From the NCBI GenBank assembly GCA_963761615.1, contig CAVXGU010000003.1, positions 434,001 to 498,000 on the forward strand: 64,000 nt of DNA, read 5' to 3'. Origin of the DNA: CAVXGU01 sp963761615. GTDB taxonomy: Bacteria > Acidobacteriota > Vicinamibacteria > Vicinamibacterales > CAVVIG01. The first letter of the stretch is position 1; each line of letters starts with the position of its first letter. Positions 54,289 to 64,000 of this stretch are shown here, piece by piece. The notes under the pieces are model-generated. The model was given only the letters and a program-made list of their open reading frames with translations. It had not been told where the DNA came from and ran no database searches. A program made the translations under genes and the position numbers.

Positions 54289-57186
54289 GTGTCTGATCTT
54301 CCGGTAGGCCCAACGCCTGTTGAAAGCCGGTGGCTCACCTGGGGCCGCTCAGCCTTCGCGCTGGCGGTCGTGCTGGGCCTGATTGGCCTCGGCGTCGCCA
54401 ACGTGATGCTCCAGGCACGCTGGCACGGTGTGGAAGACGGCGTCTTCTGGACCAACCGTGGCGAGGGCGTGGTGGCCGGAGCGGTGGCGGCCGATTCGGC
54501 CGCCGACCACGCGGGCATCCGCGTCGGCGACGTCCTGCTCGCGGTGAACGGCACGCCGGTCGAATCGCGGGCCGACGTGCTCGCCTACCAGCGCGGCCAG
54601 CGCGCGGGCGCCCCGCTGTCCTACACGCTCGCGCGGCTCGGCACGCGTCAGGTGCTGACCGTCCCGCTTCAACCGGTTCCGACGACCAGTTCGATGTACT
54701 TCGTGCTCGCCTGTGTGGGCCTGTTCACCCTCCTGGTGGGTGCGTCGGTCCGGCTCCGGCGGCCGCGCGATCAGGCCACGCTCCACTTCTTCTGGCTCTG
54801 TGTCGCCTTCTTCGGCGCGTTCACCTTCTCGTTCATCGGTCCCCTCAACCGCCTCGACTGGATTCTCTACTGGGGCGACGCGGTGGCGATGGCGATGCTG
54901 CCGCCGCTGCTGCTGCACTTCACGATGGTCTTTCCGGAGCGGCCGCCGCGGTGGCGCTTCCGCGTTCCGATGCCGCTCCTCCTGGGCGCGATCTACGTGC
55001 CGGCGCTCGCTTTGGGCGTGGCCCGCGTCGTCGTGATCTCGAGGGGGCCGGTCGACGGCGCCCTCTTCTCCCGGGCGATCGACTGGCTCGACCGCTCCGA
55101 ACTGCTGTACCTCTTCGCGGCGGCGACGGCAGCGCTCGTCGTGCTCGCGCGCGCGTTCCGCGAGATCACGTCGCTCACCGGCCGGCGCCAGCTCCGCTGG
55201 ATCGCGTGGGGCACGGTGCTGGGCGTCGGGCCCTTCGCCTTCGCCTACGCGCTGCCCTGGGCGCTCGGTCTCAATCCTCCCTTCGCGCTGCAGCTGACGG
55301 CGGTGCCCCTGGGCCTCGTGCCGCTGAGCTTCGCGTGCGCGCTGGTCCGCTATCGCCTGCGGGACGTCGAGGTCATCATCAAGCGCGGCGTCGCCTACAC
55401 GGCCTTCGGCGGCGCGAGCTTCGCGCTCTACGTGGCGCTCCGGAAGCTCGTCGGCTTCCTCTTCGCCAACGACGCGGACCCGCACAACTGGATCATCGCG
55501 CTGCTCGCGACCATCGTCATCGTCCTGCTCGCGCGGCCCGTCAAGGACGCCGTGCAGGACGCGCTGGACCGCGCGTTCTACCGCGATCGGCAGGACTATC
55601 GTCGCGCGCTCGTCGGCTTCGCCCGCGATCTGAACAGCGACCTCGACGTCGTGCGCCTGAGCCAGCGTCTGGTCACGCGCATCGCCGAGACGCTCGTCGT
55701 GGATCGCATGGCGCTGATGCTGGCCGACGAGCGGTCGGGCGACTTCGTGCCGATCGGCAGCTTCGGGCTCACCGATCCGGTGCCGGTCCTGGCGCGCCGC
55801 TCCTCCTTCGTGGCGCGTCTCGACGGCGGCCACACCGTGGCGCTCGACGATCCGATCGTGGCGGCGCGCTTCGTCGCCGAGGAGGTCGAGAGCTGGCGGG
55901 ACGCGGGCATCTTCTACTTCGTGCCGTGCCTCTTCGAGGGCGGCGCGATCGCCGTCATGGCGCTCGGCCGCAAGGACGATGACGAGCCGTTCAACAGCGA
56001 GGACCTCGCGCTCCTGACCGCGGTCGCCGGCCAGGTCGCCACGGCGATCGAGAACGGCCGGCTCTACCGTCAGCTGCAGACCAAGGCCGAAGAGATCGGC
56101 CGGATGCGGGAGTTCAACGAGAACATCCTGGAATCGCTCGACGATGGCCTCGTGGTGTTCGACGGCGACGAGCGCATCGTTGTCTGGAACCGGGCGCTGG
56201 CGGGCGTCTATGGGATTGCGCGGGAGCAGGCGATCGGGCGCCGCCTCGACGAGATCTTCGACGGGCCGTTCGTCGAAGCGCTGCGGGCGGCCTGCCTCGA
56301 GCACCCCCACGCCACGACGCTCTATCGCGTGCCGCTGACCGGTCGCGTCAGCGGGCGCGACGCCCTGCTGGTCAACGCGACGGCGGTGCCGCTGCAGGGC
56401 GCGGCGGACGCGTCGACGCTCGGCACGATTCTGCTGCTCGAGGACGTGACCGAGCGGGCGCGGCTGGAGGAGCAGCTCCAGATCTCCGAGAAGATGGCGT
56501 CCATCGGTCTGCTCGCGGCCGGCGTCGCGCACGAGGTGAACACTCCGCTCACGGGCATTTCGAGCTTCACCCAGATGCTGCTCGACAACGCCGACCCGCG
56601 GGATCCGAGGACGCGGCTGCTCGAGAAGATCGAGCGCCAGACGTTCCGGGCCGCCAAGATCGTCAACGGCCTGCTGAACCTGTCGCGCCCTGGCGTGCCG
56701 GGCGCCGAGCGGACCGAGATCGACCTCAACACCGTCGTCAGCGACGTGTTCGGCCTGCTGGAGCACCAGTTCGAGGCGGCGAACATCAAGATCCGGAAGT
56801 CGCTGTCGGAGTCGCCCGTGAACGTCACGGGGATCGAGCACCAGCTCCAGCAGGTCTTCCTCAACCTCTTCCTGAACGCGCGTGATGCCATGCCGCGCGG
56901 CGGCTGGCTGTCGGTGAGCACGCGCGCCGACGGCGATCGCACCGTCGTCGAGATCGCCGACACGGGGTCGGGCATCCCCCCGGAGCAGCTGGCCCGCATC
57001 TACGATCCGTTCTTCACCACCAAGGCCATCGGTCGGGGCACCGGCCTGGGTTTGTCGATTACGTACGGCATCGTGCAAGAGCACGATGGCATGATCCGCT
57101 GCGACAGCGTCGTGGGGCAGGGTACGCGGTTTACCGTGACGCTGCCCCTCGCGCCCCGCCTCGCAGCGGCCGGGAGCATGGGCTGA
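54289..57186 (+). CDS. sensor histidine kinase with PDZ, multi-helix membrane domain, GAF and PAS
   Basis: A 965-residue membrane kinase. TM1 at about 22-42 precedes a PDZ-like domain (about 55-125: GAVAADSAADHAGIRVGDVL), then about seven further helices (135-390), a GAF-like region (about 420-590), PAS (about 600-730: ILESLDDGLVVFDGDERIVVW), HisKA with His748 in AGVAHEVNTPLTGI, and an ATPase domain with N box NLFLNARDAMP, DTGSGIP and GTGLGLSITYGIV. PDZ domains often read misfolded protein ends or proteolysis, so an envelope-stress input is an inference. It starts at GTG 54289 and is 5 nt from its NtrC-type regulator. Confidence 0.87.
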   Translation: MSDLPVGPTPVESRWLTWGRSAFALAVVLGLIGLGVANVMLQARWHGVEDGVFWTNRGEGVVAGAVAADSAADHAGIRVGDVLLAVNGTPVESRADVLAYQRGQRAGAPLSYTLARLGTRQVLTVPLQPVPTTSSMYFVLACVGLFTLLVGASVRLRRPRDQATLHFFWLCVAFFGAFTFSFIGPLNRLDWILYWGDAVAMAMLPPLLLHFTMVFPERPPRWRFRVPMPLLLGAIYVPALALGVARVVVISRGPVDGALFSRAIDWLDRSELLYLFAAATAALVVLARAFREITSLTGRRQLRWIAWGTVLGVGPFAFAYALPWALGLNPPFALQLTAVPLGLVPLSFACALVRYRLRDVEVIIKRGVAYTAFGGASFALYVALRKLVGFLFANDADPHNWIIALLATIVIVLLARPVKDAVQDALDRAFYRDRQDYRRALVGFARDLNSDLDVVRLSQRLVTRIAETLVVDRMALMLADERSGDFVPIGSFGLTDPVPVLARRSSFVARLDGGHTVALDDPIVAARFVAEEVESWRDAGIFYFVPCLFEGGAIAVMALGRKDDDEPFNSEDLALLTAVAGQVATAIENGRLYRQLQTKAEEIGRMREFNENILESLDDGLVVFDGDERIVVWNRALAGVYGIAREQAIGRRLDEIFDGPFVEALRAACLEHPHATTLYRVPLTGRVSGRDALLVNATAVPLQGAADASTLGTILLLEDVTERARLEEQLQISEKMASIGLLAAGVAHEVNTPLTGISSFTQMLLDNADPRDPRTRLLEKIERQTFRAAKIVNGLLNLSRPGVPGAERTEIDLNTVVSDVFGLLEHQFEAANIKIRKSLSESPVNVTGIEHQLQQVFLNLFLNARDAMPRGGWLSVSTRADGDRTVVEIADTGSGIPPEQLARIYDPFFTTKAIGRGTGLGLSITYGIVQEHDGMIRCDSVVGQGTRFTVTLPLAPRLAAAGSMG

Positions 57187-57191
57187 CACCG

Positions 57192-58656
<1,465 letters not shown>

Positions 58657-58662
58657 GGGGGC

Positions 58663-58705
58663 TGCAGCGTTTTCGAGATCGATGTCGAAACGAAAACCGC
58701 TCTAG
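58663..58705. repeat. short copy of the 25418-25536 repeat element
   Basis: Read on the minus strand, it starts CTAGAGCGGT then TTTCGTTTCG, continues ACATCGATCTCGAAAACGCTG, and lacks the 73-bp inner palindromic module of the other copy. GCGTTTTCG and CGAAAACCGC form an imperfect hairpin. Its TAG is the stop codon of the glycosyltransferase gene at 58702, just as the long copy starts at a TAG stop codon. Confidence 0.65.
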
Positions 58706-59967
58706 CGGCCCGGCCGCGCCTTCGCGAAGAGGCGCTCGTACTTCCCGAGCACGACGTCCCAGCGGTAGTTGCGCCGGATGTACTCGCGGCCGTTGGCACC
58801 GAGCGCGGCGCACAGGCGGGGATCGCCGACGAGCAGCGTCACGCACTCGATGAACTCGTCCCGGTCGGCGTAGAAGAGACCGCCGTTGCCGCGGAGACAG
58901 TGCTCGACCAGCACGGCGCTCCGGGCGTTGGCCAGGACGGGCGTGCCGACCGACATCGATTCCAGCGCCAGCAGCGAGAGGCTCTCGTAGGGCGACGGGC
59001 ACACGACGACCGTCGCGGCCTCCATGGCCTGCAGGCGCTCCTGATCGCTCAGCAGGCCCGCAAACCGCACGTACGGCACCTCGGGCAGCGGCATCATCTT
59101 CACGCCCATCAGGGCGAGCGTGGCCCGGCCGCCCCCTTCGACGTAGCGGCTGAAGTACTCGATCAGCTCCTCGCAGCCCTTGCCCGGGTCGATGCGGCCG
59201 CCGTAGAGCACGATCGGGCCTTCCAGACGGTGCCGCCGCCGGAAGACCACGCCGCGACCCGTCAGGTGCGACGGGTACTCACGGGCTGCGGCGGCCCCGG
59301 TTTCGTCGCCGCCCGCATCGTCCTCGGGAGACGCCATCCGCGGGTAGGGCTGGGGCGGCGGCAGGTCGACGCCGACGCCCACGACATCCTCGAGCGCCGG
59401 CAGGTCGCGGAACTGCGCGTGGACGAAGTTGCGCTCGCTCTGGGTGAGGAAGCAGAGCGCCGCCGGCCGGCGGAAGACATCACGGAAGATGTCGAGCTGA
59501 ATCGCCGGCTCGTCGTGCGCCGTGGACACCAGGACGCTCTTGGTCGGCGCGATCTCGAGACCGAGGACGGTCAGCGAGTAGAGATAGGTGAAGAACACCA
59601 GCACGTCGTACTGCTGATGGCGCCGCGCGAGGAACTCGATGAGCGAGGGGCACCACGGCCCCTGCTGCTTGAGCCACTCGAGCTCGTCCTCCCGGGTGTG
59701 GCGGTTGTGGTAGATCCAGTCGGAGTAGGCGTTGAAGGTGTCGTTGTCCCGCTCGCGGTCCGTGGCGAACCGCCGCACCGTGACGCCGCAGACCCGATCT
59801 TCCCCCTCGGGATACTCGTTCTTCCACGTGACGTAGTCGCGGGCGCAGGTCGTGAGGACCTCGACGTCGTGCTGCCCGGCGAAGCGCTCGGCGACGAGGC
59901 GACACAGGTGCTCCGATCCGCCGAGCACCTCGGCGCCGTAACGCTGGACGATGAATGCGATTTTCAC
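58702..59967 (-). CDS. glycosyltransferase family 4-like (type A)
   Basis: A 421-residue GT-B glycosyltransferase. It opens MKIAFIVQRYGAEVLGGSEHLC, with a glycine-rich acceptor loop, and has the donor side GPIVLYGGRIDPGKGCEELIEYF and the CPSPYESLSLLALESMSVGTPVLA motif (E-x7-E) of GT4. It probably adds a sugar in exopolysaccharide, O-antigen or glycoconjugate synthesis on the cytoplasmic side. Closely related in pattern to the gene at 62233 (shared DVEVLTTCA, DYVTW). The start GTG 59967 overlaps the previous stop (GTGA); its own stop is in a repeat element. Confidence 0.85.
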   Translation of the reverse strand: MKIAFIVQRYGAEVLGGSEHLCRLVAERFAGQHDVEVLTTCARDYVTWKNEYPEGEDRVCGVTVRRFATDRERDNDTFNAYSDWIYHNRHTREDELEWLKQQGPWCPSLIEFLARRHQQYDVLVFFTYLYSLTVLGLEIAPTKSVLVSTAHDEPAIQLDIFRDVFRRPAALCFLTQSERNFVHAQFRDLPALEDVVGVGVDLPPPQPYPRMASPEDDAGGDETGAAAAREYPSHLTGRGVVFRRRHRLEGPIVLYGGRIDPGKGCEELIEYFSRYVEGGGRATLALMGVKMMPLPEVPYVRFAGLLSDQERLQAMEAATVVVCPSPYESLSLLALESMSVGTPVLANARSAVLVEHCLRGNGGLFYADRDEFIECVTLLVGDPRLCAALGANGREYIRRNYRWDVVLGKYERLFAKARPGR

Positions 59968-61028
59968 GATACCTGCTGCACCACGGCCGCCAGCTCGCGC
60001 TCCACGCGGCCGCCGCCGAACTCCGCCAGCCGCCGCCGCTGGCCCGCGATGACGTCGGCGCGCAGGCGGTCGTCGAAGGCCAGGGCCCCGAGGAGCTCCG
60101 CCGCGAACTCGAGATCCTTCGGGGCGAACTGCACGCCCGCCCCGCCCAGCGTTTCCGGCACCGCGGCCGCCCCGTACGCCAGGATCGGCACGTCGGCGGC
60201 CATGGCCTCGAGGAGCGGCGCGCAGAAACCTTCGTGTTCGCTCAGCGAGACGTACACCGCCGCGTGACGGTAGTACACCGCGAGCTCGTCGTCCGGCACC
60301 GGTCCCGTGAAGATGAACCGCTCCTCGAGCAGGCGGTACTCCGCCATCAGCGCACGAATCACCGAATAATACCGTGGCACCGCGTCGTACCGGCCCACGA
60401 AGATGAAGCGGTAGTAGGCGTCGATGTACCGCTTGTAGTGCTCCGCCAGGCGGATGTGGTCCTCGATCTTCTTGTTGGGCGCGATCCGCCCGACGAAGAG
60501 GAAGTTGACGTACTCATCGTCGAGGAGACGGTCGAGGGCGGGCCGGCTGGCCGCGCGCGTCACCCGCGACGTGTCGATCGCCAGCGGGAGGACGCCCGTT
60601 GGCGCGAAGCCGAGCGCCTCGAGCTCGCGGCGGTTGTAGTCGGACACGCCCAGGGCGAGATCCACGTGGCCGACGAGCGTCGCCAGCTCCCGCCGGCCCA
60701 GCGTCGCCAGCCGGAAGAGGGCCGGGTCGTAGGGCGCGAAGAACGCAGCGGGCGTGACGTTGTGGTAGAGGAGCACGCGCGCTCCGCGCAGCCCCTTGAA
60801 CGCCGCCGTCATGGGCGACGGCAGGGCATAGTGACACAGGGTGACGTCACCGGCGTGCGCGGCCGGGTCGTCGAAGCGGCGGACGTCGCCCTCGAGATCT
60901 TCGTCGATGGTCAGCGCGTACAGCTCCGAGTCGTGGCCCATGCGGCGGAGCATCTCGCGCATCCGCCGGGCGCTGTCGCCGATCGCGTCGCCGCGGTGCG
61001 CGGCGGGGACCCACTGGTTGACGATCAC
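59964..61028 (-). CDS. glycosyltransferase (type B)
   Basis: A 354-residue GT-B protein with VLLYHNVTPAAFF, a DLALGVSDYNRRELEALGF segment, NFLFVGRIAPNKKIEDHIRLA and SLSEHEGFCAPLLEAMAADV, typical of GT4 enzymes. GTG 61028 is chosen because it overlaps the previous gene's stop (GTGA); the longer in-frame extension upstream reads through the neighbouring gene and is a shadow. Pairs with the similar 61025-62233 gene. Donor and acceptor sugars unknown. Confidence 0.82.
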   Translation of the reverse strand: MIVNQWVPAAHRGDAIGDSARRMREMLRRMGHDSELYALTIDEDLEGDVRRFDDPAAHAGDVTLCHYALPSPMTAAFKGLRGARVLLYHNVTPAAFFAPYDPALFRLATLGRRELATLVGHVDLALGVSDYNRRELEALGFAPTGVLPLAIDTSRVTRAASRPALDRLLDDEYVNFLFVGRIAPNKKIEDHIRLAEHYKRYIDAYYRFIFVGRYDAVPRYYSVIRALMAEYRLLEERFIFTGPVPDDELAVYYRHAAVYVSLSEHEGFCAPLLEAMAADVPILAYGAAAVPETLGGAGVQFAPKDLEFAAELLGALAFDDRLRADVIAGQRRRLAEFGGGRVERELAAVVQQVS

Positions 61029-62233
61029 GGGAGGCGGGCTCCCTTCGCGGGCGGCGGTGGAAGGGCCTTGTAGATCGAGGGCCGGAACAGCCGCAGCTCC
61101 TCGAGCGCTTGGGCCTCGTCGAAGCGATCCCAGAAGTCGAAGGCGACCCTGGGCGGGGGCGCCCGGCGGCCCGCCAGAATGCGGTCGACCAGGGCGAGCA
61201 GCGTGCCGGCGAAGTCCCGGGCCCGGAGCCGTTCGACCGCTGCGAGTTGCCCCTCGACGATGGCGTCCTGCAGCCCGGCATCCGAGACGATGGCGTCGAT
61301 CAGCTGCGCGACGTGCAGGGGATTTCGGTCCTCGAACAGCACCCCGGCCCCGTCCATGGTCGACGGCACCGCCGAGGACGCGTACGCGAGGACCGGCACC
61401 TCGGTGTAGAACGCCTCGACGAGCGGGACGCAGAAGCCCTCGTGCTCGCTCGCGCACAGGAACAGGTCGGCGACCTCGTAGAAGGCGACCAGTTCCTCGT
61501 CCGACACGTGCCCGATGAAGTGCACGTGATCCAGATCGAGGCGTTCGACGAGGCCGTGCAGCGTGAGCAGGTAGCGCTCGAATCCGCGCTGGGCCCCCAC
61601 GAGCAGCAGCCGCGATCGCGGGTTGAAGCCCGCGTGGTAGGCGTGGAAGAAGCGGATGAGATCCTCGATCTTCTTGTTGGCGATCATCCGCCCGACGAAG
61701 AGGATGTTCGTCCACCCGTCGTCGAACTCGCGCGCGACGAGCCAGTTGGGCGTCCGGTCGAGGTGCGAGAAATCCGGCACCACCGGCAGGACGGCCGTGC
61801 GGGGAAAGCCCAGTGCCTCGAGGTCCAGCCGGTTGAACTCGGAGTCGCCCATCGCCAGGTCGCAGCGCGCGGCGTAGGCGCGCAGCTCGCGCCGCCCGTG
61901 GAAACACTGGCGCGCCAGCTTCCGCTGGACGCCCACGAAGTACTCGGGCGGAGTGATGTTGTGATAGATGAGCGCCATGCGATCGGGCACGGCGAACGCC
62001 GTCCGCGACGCCTTCGATCCGAGCGAGAAGTGGTGCAGCAGCAGGTTGTCCGGGTGACTGAAGTCCACCAGCTCGCGGTAATCGCGCGTCAGGGACTCCA
62101 GCCGCTCGTCCGCCGTCTCCACGAAGATCTCGGACTCGTAGCCGGCCGCGCGGAGCACCCGCTGGATCCCGAGCACTTCGTGCCCGATGGCGTCGCCGTA
62201 GCCGAGCGTCGCGAGCACCTGGTGGATGCGCAT
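61025..62233 (-). CDS. glycosyltransferase (type B')
   Basis: A 402-residue GT-B protein. It has MRIHQVLATLGYGDAIGHEV, LIYHNITPPEYFVG, NILFVGRMIANKKIEDLIRF and LCASEHEGFCVPLVEAFYTE. The N-terminus GDAIGHEV suits GT4 acceptor binding. It resembles its neighbour 59964-61028 (NxxTP, GRxxxNKKIED) and so is probably a diverged duplicate. ATG 62233 shares one base with the preceding stop (TGATG). Carries a Pro-rich C-terminal tail. Confidence 0.83.
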   Translation of the reverse strand: MRIHQVLATLGYGDAIGHEVLGIQRVLRAAGYESEIFVETADERLESLTRDYRELVDFSHPDNLLLHHFSLGSKASRTAFAVPDRMALIYHNITPPEYFVGVQRKLARQCFHGRRELRAYAARCDLAMGDSEFNRLDLEALGFPRTAVLPVVPDFSHLDRTPNWLVAREFDDGWTNILFVGRMIANKKIEDLIRFFHAYHAGFNPRSRLLLVGAQRGFERYLLTLHGLVERLDLDHVHFIGHVSDEELVAFYEVADLFLCASEHEGFCVPLVEAFYTEVPVLAYASSAVPSTMDGAGVLFEDRNPLHVAQLIDAIVSDAGLQDAIVEGQLAAVERLRARDFAGTLLALVDRILAGRRAPPPRVAFDFWDRFDEAQALEELRLFRPSIYKALPPPPAKGARLP

Positions 62234-63540
62234 CACGCCGTCCTCGAGGCCGGGACCGGCGCGCGAGCCGGGCCTCCGGGCAGCCCGTCCAGGACTTGGC
62301 GGGCCGGCGGGAGGTTCGCCCGCCGACGCTCCAGCCAGCCCGGCAGCGGCTCCATGGCCGCCGCCGGCGGCTCCTTCGCCAGACGCTCCAGGACGCTGAG
62401 GTACTTGTGCTCGATGACCGGCCATGCGTAGTGCTCGCCGAAGTAGCGCCGGCCGTTGTCGCCGAGCACCCCGTTGAGGCGCGTGTTGCGGACCAGGACG
62501 TCGAGTGTCTGCAGGAACTCCGCCCGGTTCTCGTAGTAGAGGCCCGCGTTGCTGCGCAGGCACTGGCCCCGCAGGACGTCGCAGGCGCCGTTGACGAGGA
62601 CGGGCGTGCCGAGCGCCCAGGCCTCGAGCACCACCATCGAGAGGCTCTCGTAGTACGACGGCATCACGAGCACCTCGGCGGCCGCGATGGCGTCGAACTT
62701 GTCGGCGTCGTCGACGAAGCCAAGGACGCGAATCCGCGGATGCTCCGGAATCGGCAGGAGGGAGTTGCCGATGAGCACGAGCGACAGCGGGCTCGAGCGA
62801 TCCTGCACGTGCGACTGGAAGAAGTCGAACAGCTCGCGGCAGCCCTTGTTCTCGTCGATGCGGCCGACGTAGAGGGCGAAGGGGCCCGGGATCCCGTACC
62901 GCTGGCGGAAGCGCGCGGGCTGCGGCTCCTTCGGCACCTCCGAACCGACGCCCACCACCGGGCCCGGCACCGATTCGTTGGCCGCCACGGCCTGGATCAT
63001 GGCCCGCTCCTCGTAGGAGTTGTACATGATGGCCCGGACACCCCGGAAGATCGGCCCGAACATCGTCAGGCCAATCGACGGCTCGCGCTCCGCGGTCGGC
63101 ACGAGGACCGCGCGCGGGGCCGCCGCGCGCGCTCCGTGGTACGCGTGGTAGTAGCGGCAGCTGAAGAGGATGCTGAAGTCGTACGCGTCCTGGTGGCGGC
63201 CGAGGTACTCGACCAGCGCCGGCGACGTCGGGCCTTCGGCGTCGAGCCAGTCCAGCTCGTCGCCGAGCGAGTGGGTCTCCTCGAAGACGTGCGCGGACCG
63301 GCGCCCGAAGGTGGCGGGATTCCGCTCGTGCGCGACCGGAAAGCGCCGGACCGGGATGCCGTTGATCGTCTCGGTGCCGGCAGGGAGATCGTTACGCCAC
63401 GTCACGTAGTCCGTGGCGCACGTCGTGAGCACCTCGACGTCCGCATGTCGGGCGAGGTGCTCCACGACGTAGCGGGCGTGGAGCTCCGCGCCCCCGTTGA
63501 TGTTCAGCCCATAGCGCTGAACGACGACCGCGAGCTTCAC
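62233..63540 (-). CDS. glycosyltransferase family 4-like (type A')
   Basis: A 435-residue GT-B enzyme. It begins VKLAVVVQRYGLNINGGAELH and has DVEVLTTCATDYVTWRND, ALYVGRIDENKGCRELFDFF and VMPSYYESLSMVVLEAWALG. It resembles the 58702 gene closely in order and spacing of motifs. GTG 63540 overlaps the preceding stop (GTGA). Together the four genes form a strictly coupled minus-strand cluster that most likely builds a surface glycan with repeated sugar linkages. Confidence 0.84.
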   Translation of the reverse strand: MKLAVVVQRYGLNINGGAELHARYVVEHLARHADVEVLTTCATDYVTWRNDLPAGTETINGIPVRRFPVAHERNPATFGRRSAHVFEETHSLGDELDWLDAEGPTSPALVEYLGRHQDAYDFSILFSCRYYHAYHGARAAAPRAVLVPTAEREPSIGLTMFGPIFRGVRAIMYNSYEERAMIQAVAANESVPGPVVGVGSEVPKEPQPARFRQRYGIPGPFALYVGRIDENKGCRELFDFFQSHVQDRSSPLSLVLIGNSLLPIPEHPRIRVLGFVDDADKFDAIAAAEVLVMPSYYESLSMVVLEAWALGTPVLVNGACDVLRGQCLRSNAGLYYENRAEFLQTLDVLVRNTRLNGVLGDNGRRYFGEHYAWPVIEHKYLSVLERLAKEPPAAAMEPLPGWLERRRANLPPARQVLDGLPGGPARAPVPASRTA

Positions 63541-64000
63541 GACTCGCTGCTGCCCTCGTCGCCGCCGGGGCCGTCGGCATCGGGGGCTTCATTCGAATCG
63601 TGCTCCGCGGCGTCCTCGCCGGCTGCCTCCGCGTCGCCCGCCTCGGCCCCGCCGCCGGTTGTTCCTCCGCCGCCCATGATGACGGCGGCCGGGACGCGTC
63701 CGCGCCGGCCGCGGCGCCGGCGCCGCCGGCGGCTGCGCTGTCCCGGGCCTTCAGCCGCCGCGCCTGCGGCGGCCGAAGGCTCGCCGGCGGGCGCGGCGAC
63801 CTCGGCCGCCGGGGGAAGCGGTTCCGGCGCCGCCGGCGGCCTCGCCTCGCGCGGGGCCGGCGCCTCGAACCGGTCGCCGGCGGAGGGCTTGTAGACCACG
63901 GCGCTCTCGAGGCTCCGCTCCCGGCGCTCGATGAAGTCCACGCGGCTGGACAGGGCCTCGACCCGCATCCGGAGGTTCTTGACCTCGATGCCCGTGCGCG
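63537..64000 (-). CDS. C-terminal part of an unidentified protein upstream of the glycosyltransferases
   Basis: Only the C-terminal 154 residues are in the window; the gene continues past the right edge (VKNLRMRVEALSSRVDF is read before the first in-frame ATG, 63968). It begins with a short coiled-coil-like stretch and then becomes a low-complexity tail rich in Pro, Ala, Gly and Asp/Glu, with a basic cluster RSRRRRRRRGRRGR. I do not recognise the family. Its stop overlaps the start of the first glycosyltransferase (GTGA), so it belongs to the same operon. Confidence 0.55.
   Translation of the reverse strand, partial: RTGIEVKNLRMRVEALSSRVDFIERRERSLESAVVYKPSAGDRFEAPAPREARPPAAPEPLPPAAEVAAPAGEPSAAAGAAAEGPGQRSRRRRRRRGRRGRVPAAVIMGGGGTTGGGAEAGDAEAAGEDAAEHDSNEAPDADGPGGDEGSSES

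Overview
The window is a GC-rich bacterial chromosome segment of about 49 genes, most likely from an Acidobacteriota of the Vicinamibacteria type. The evidence is two carboxypeptidase-regulatory/TonB-type outer-membrane proteins (one with a VWFA partner), a second acidobacterial-style VWFA protein, a type III glutamine synthetase, a myo-inositol phosphate synthase, and MSHA/type II-like secretion genes in a non-proteobacterial arrangement. I see no tRNA, rRNA, CRISPR array, prophage or insertion sequence. This assignment is an inference from gene content; no marker gene was compared.

Layout. 1-2732: NYN-domain fragment and a ParC/GyrA-type topoisomerase subunit (minus). 2896-8455: TonB-type receptor plus VWFA protein (plus). 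8523-14649: glnN, Nudix hydrolase, peroxiredoxin, DUF349 protein. 14692-15857: marR and yceI, whose promoters share a 10-bp motif. 15864-20179: minus-strand chain UPF0182 > 44-residue small ORF > LOG > double FKBP. 20302-23245: quinone reductase > triheme > monoheme cytochrome c (minus). 23272-31451: ispG, apaG, a ferredoxin-like protein, hydrolase, ferritin-VIT transporter, VWFA protein, SDR, methyltransferase, ino1. 31604-43610: secretin, ExeA/MshM-like ATPase with SPOR domain and GspB/MshN-like TPR protein, interrupted by acs and a degenerate GGDEF gene, then a PilM/MshI-like protein, a GspE/MshE-like ATPase with extra zinc ribbons, a J-domain protein and an ABC ATPase. 43638-47020: methylmalonyl-CoA-mutase-type large subunit with OppD/OppF. 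47100-47631: a self-contained unit with promoter, structured leader, 103-residue ORF and terminator. 47630-50965: glgC > eno > gpmA. 51100-58656: a periplasmic protein, a second receptor-like protein, and a PDZ histidine kinase with an NtrC-type regulator. 58702-64000: four overlapping glycosyltransferase genes and the end of a fifth gene.

Two patterns run across the window. First, five conserved genes (glnN, acs, the mutase, the second receptor, the NtrC-type regulator) are each broken by one extra base, never by a deletion. This looks like residual insertion error in the assembly more than real gene decay. Second, many genes lacking a Shine-Dalgarno sequence have a TANNNT (-10-like) hexamer 7-9 nt before the start codon, the signature of leaderless transcription; this was used to choose several starts.

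The most interesting candidates are the pilus/secretion cluster, whose ATPase has a near-complete tandem c-di-GMP-binding motif and a C-terminal double zinc ribbon beside a J-domain gene; a repeat family seen in a short form and a form carrying a 73-bp internal palindromic module, both starting at a TAG stop codon; and the coupled 44-residue ORF.
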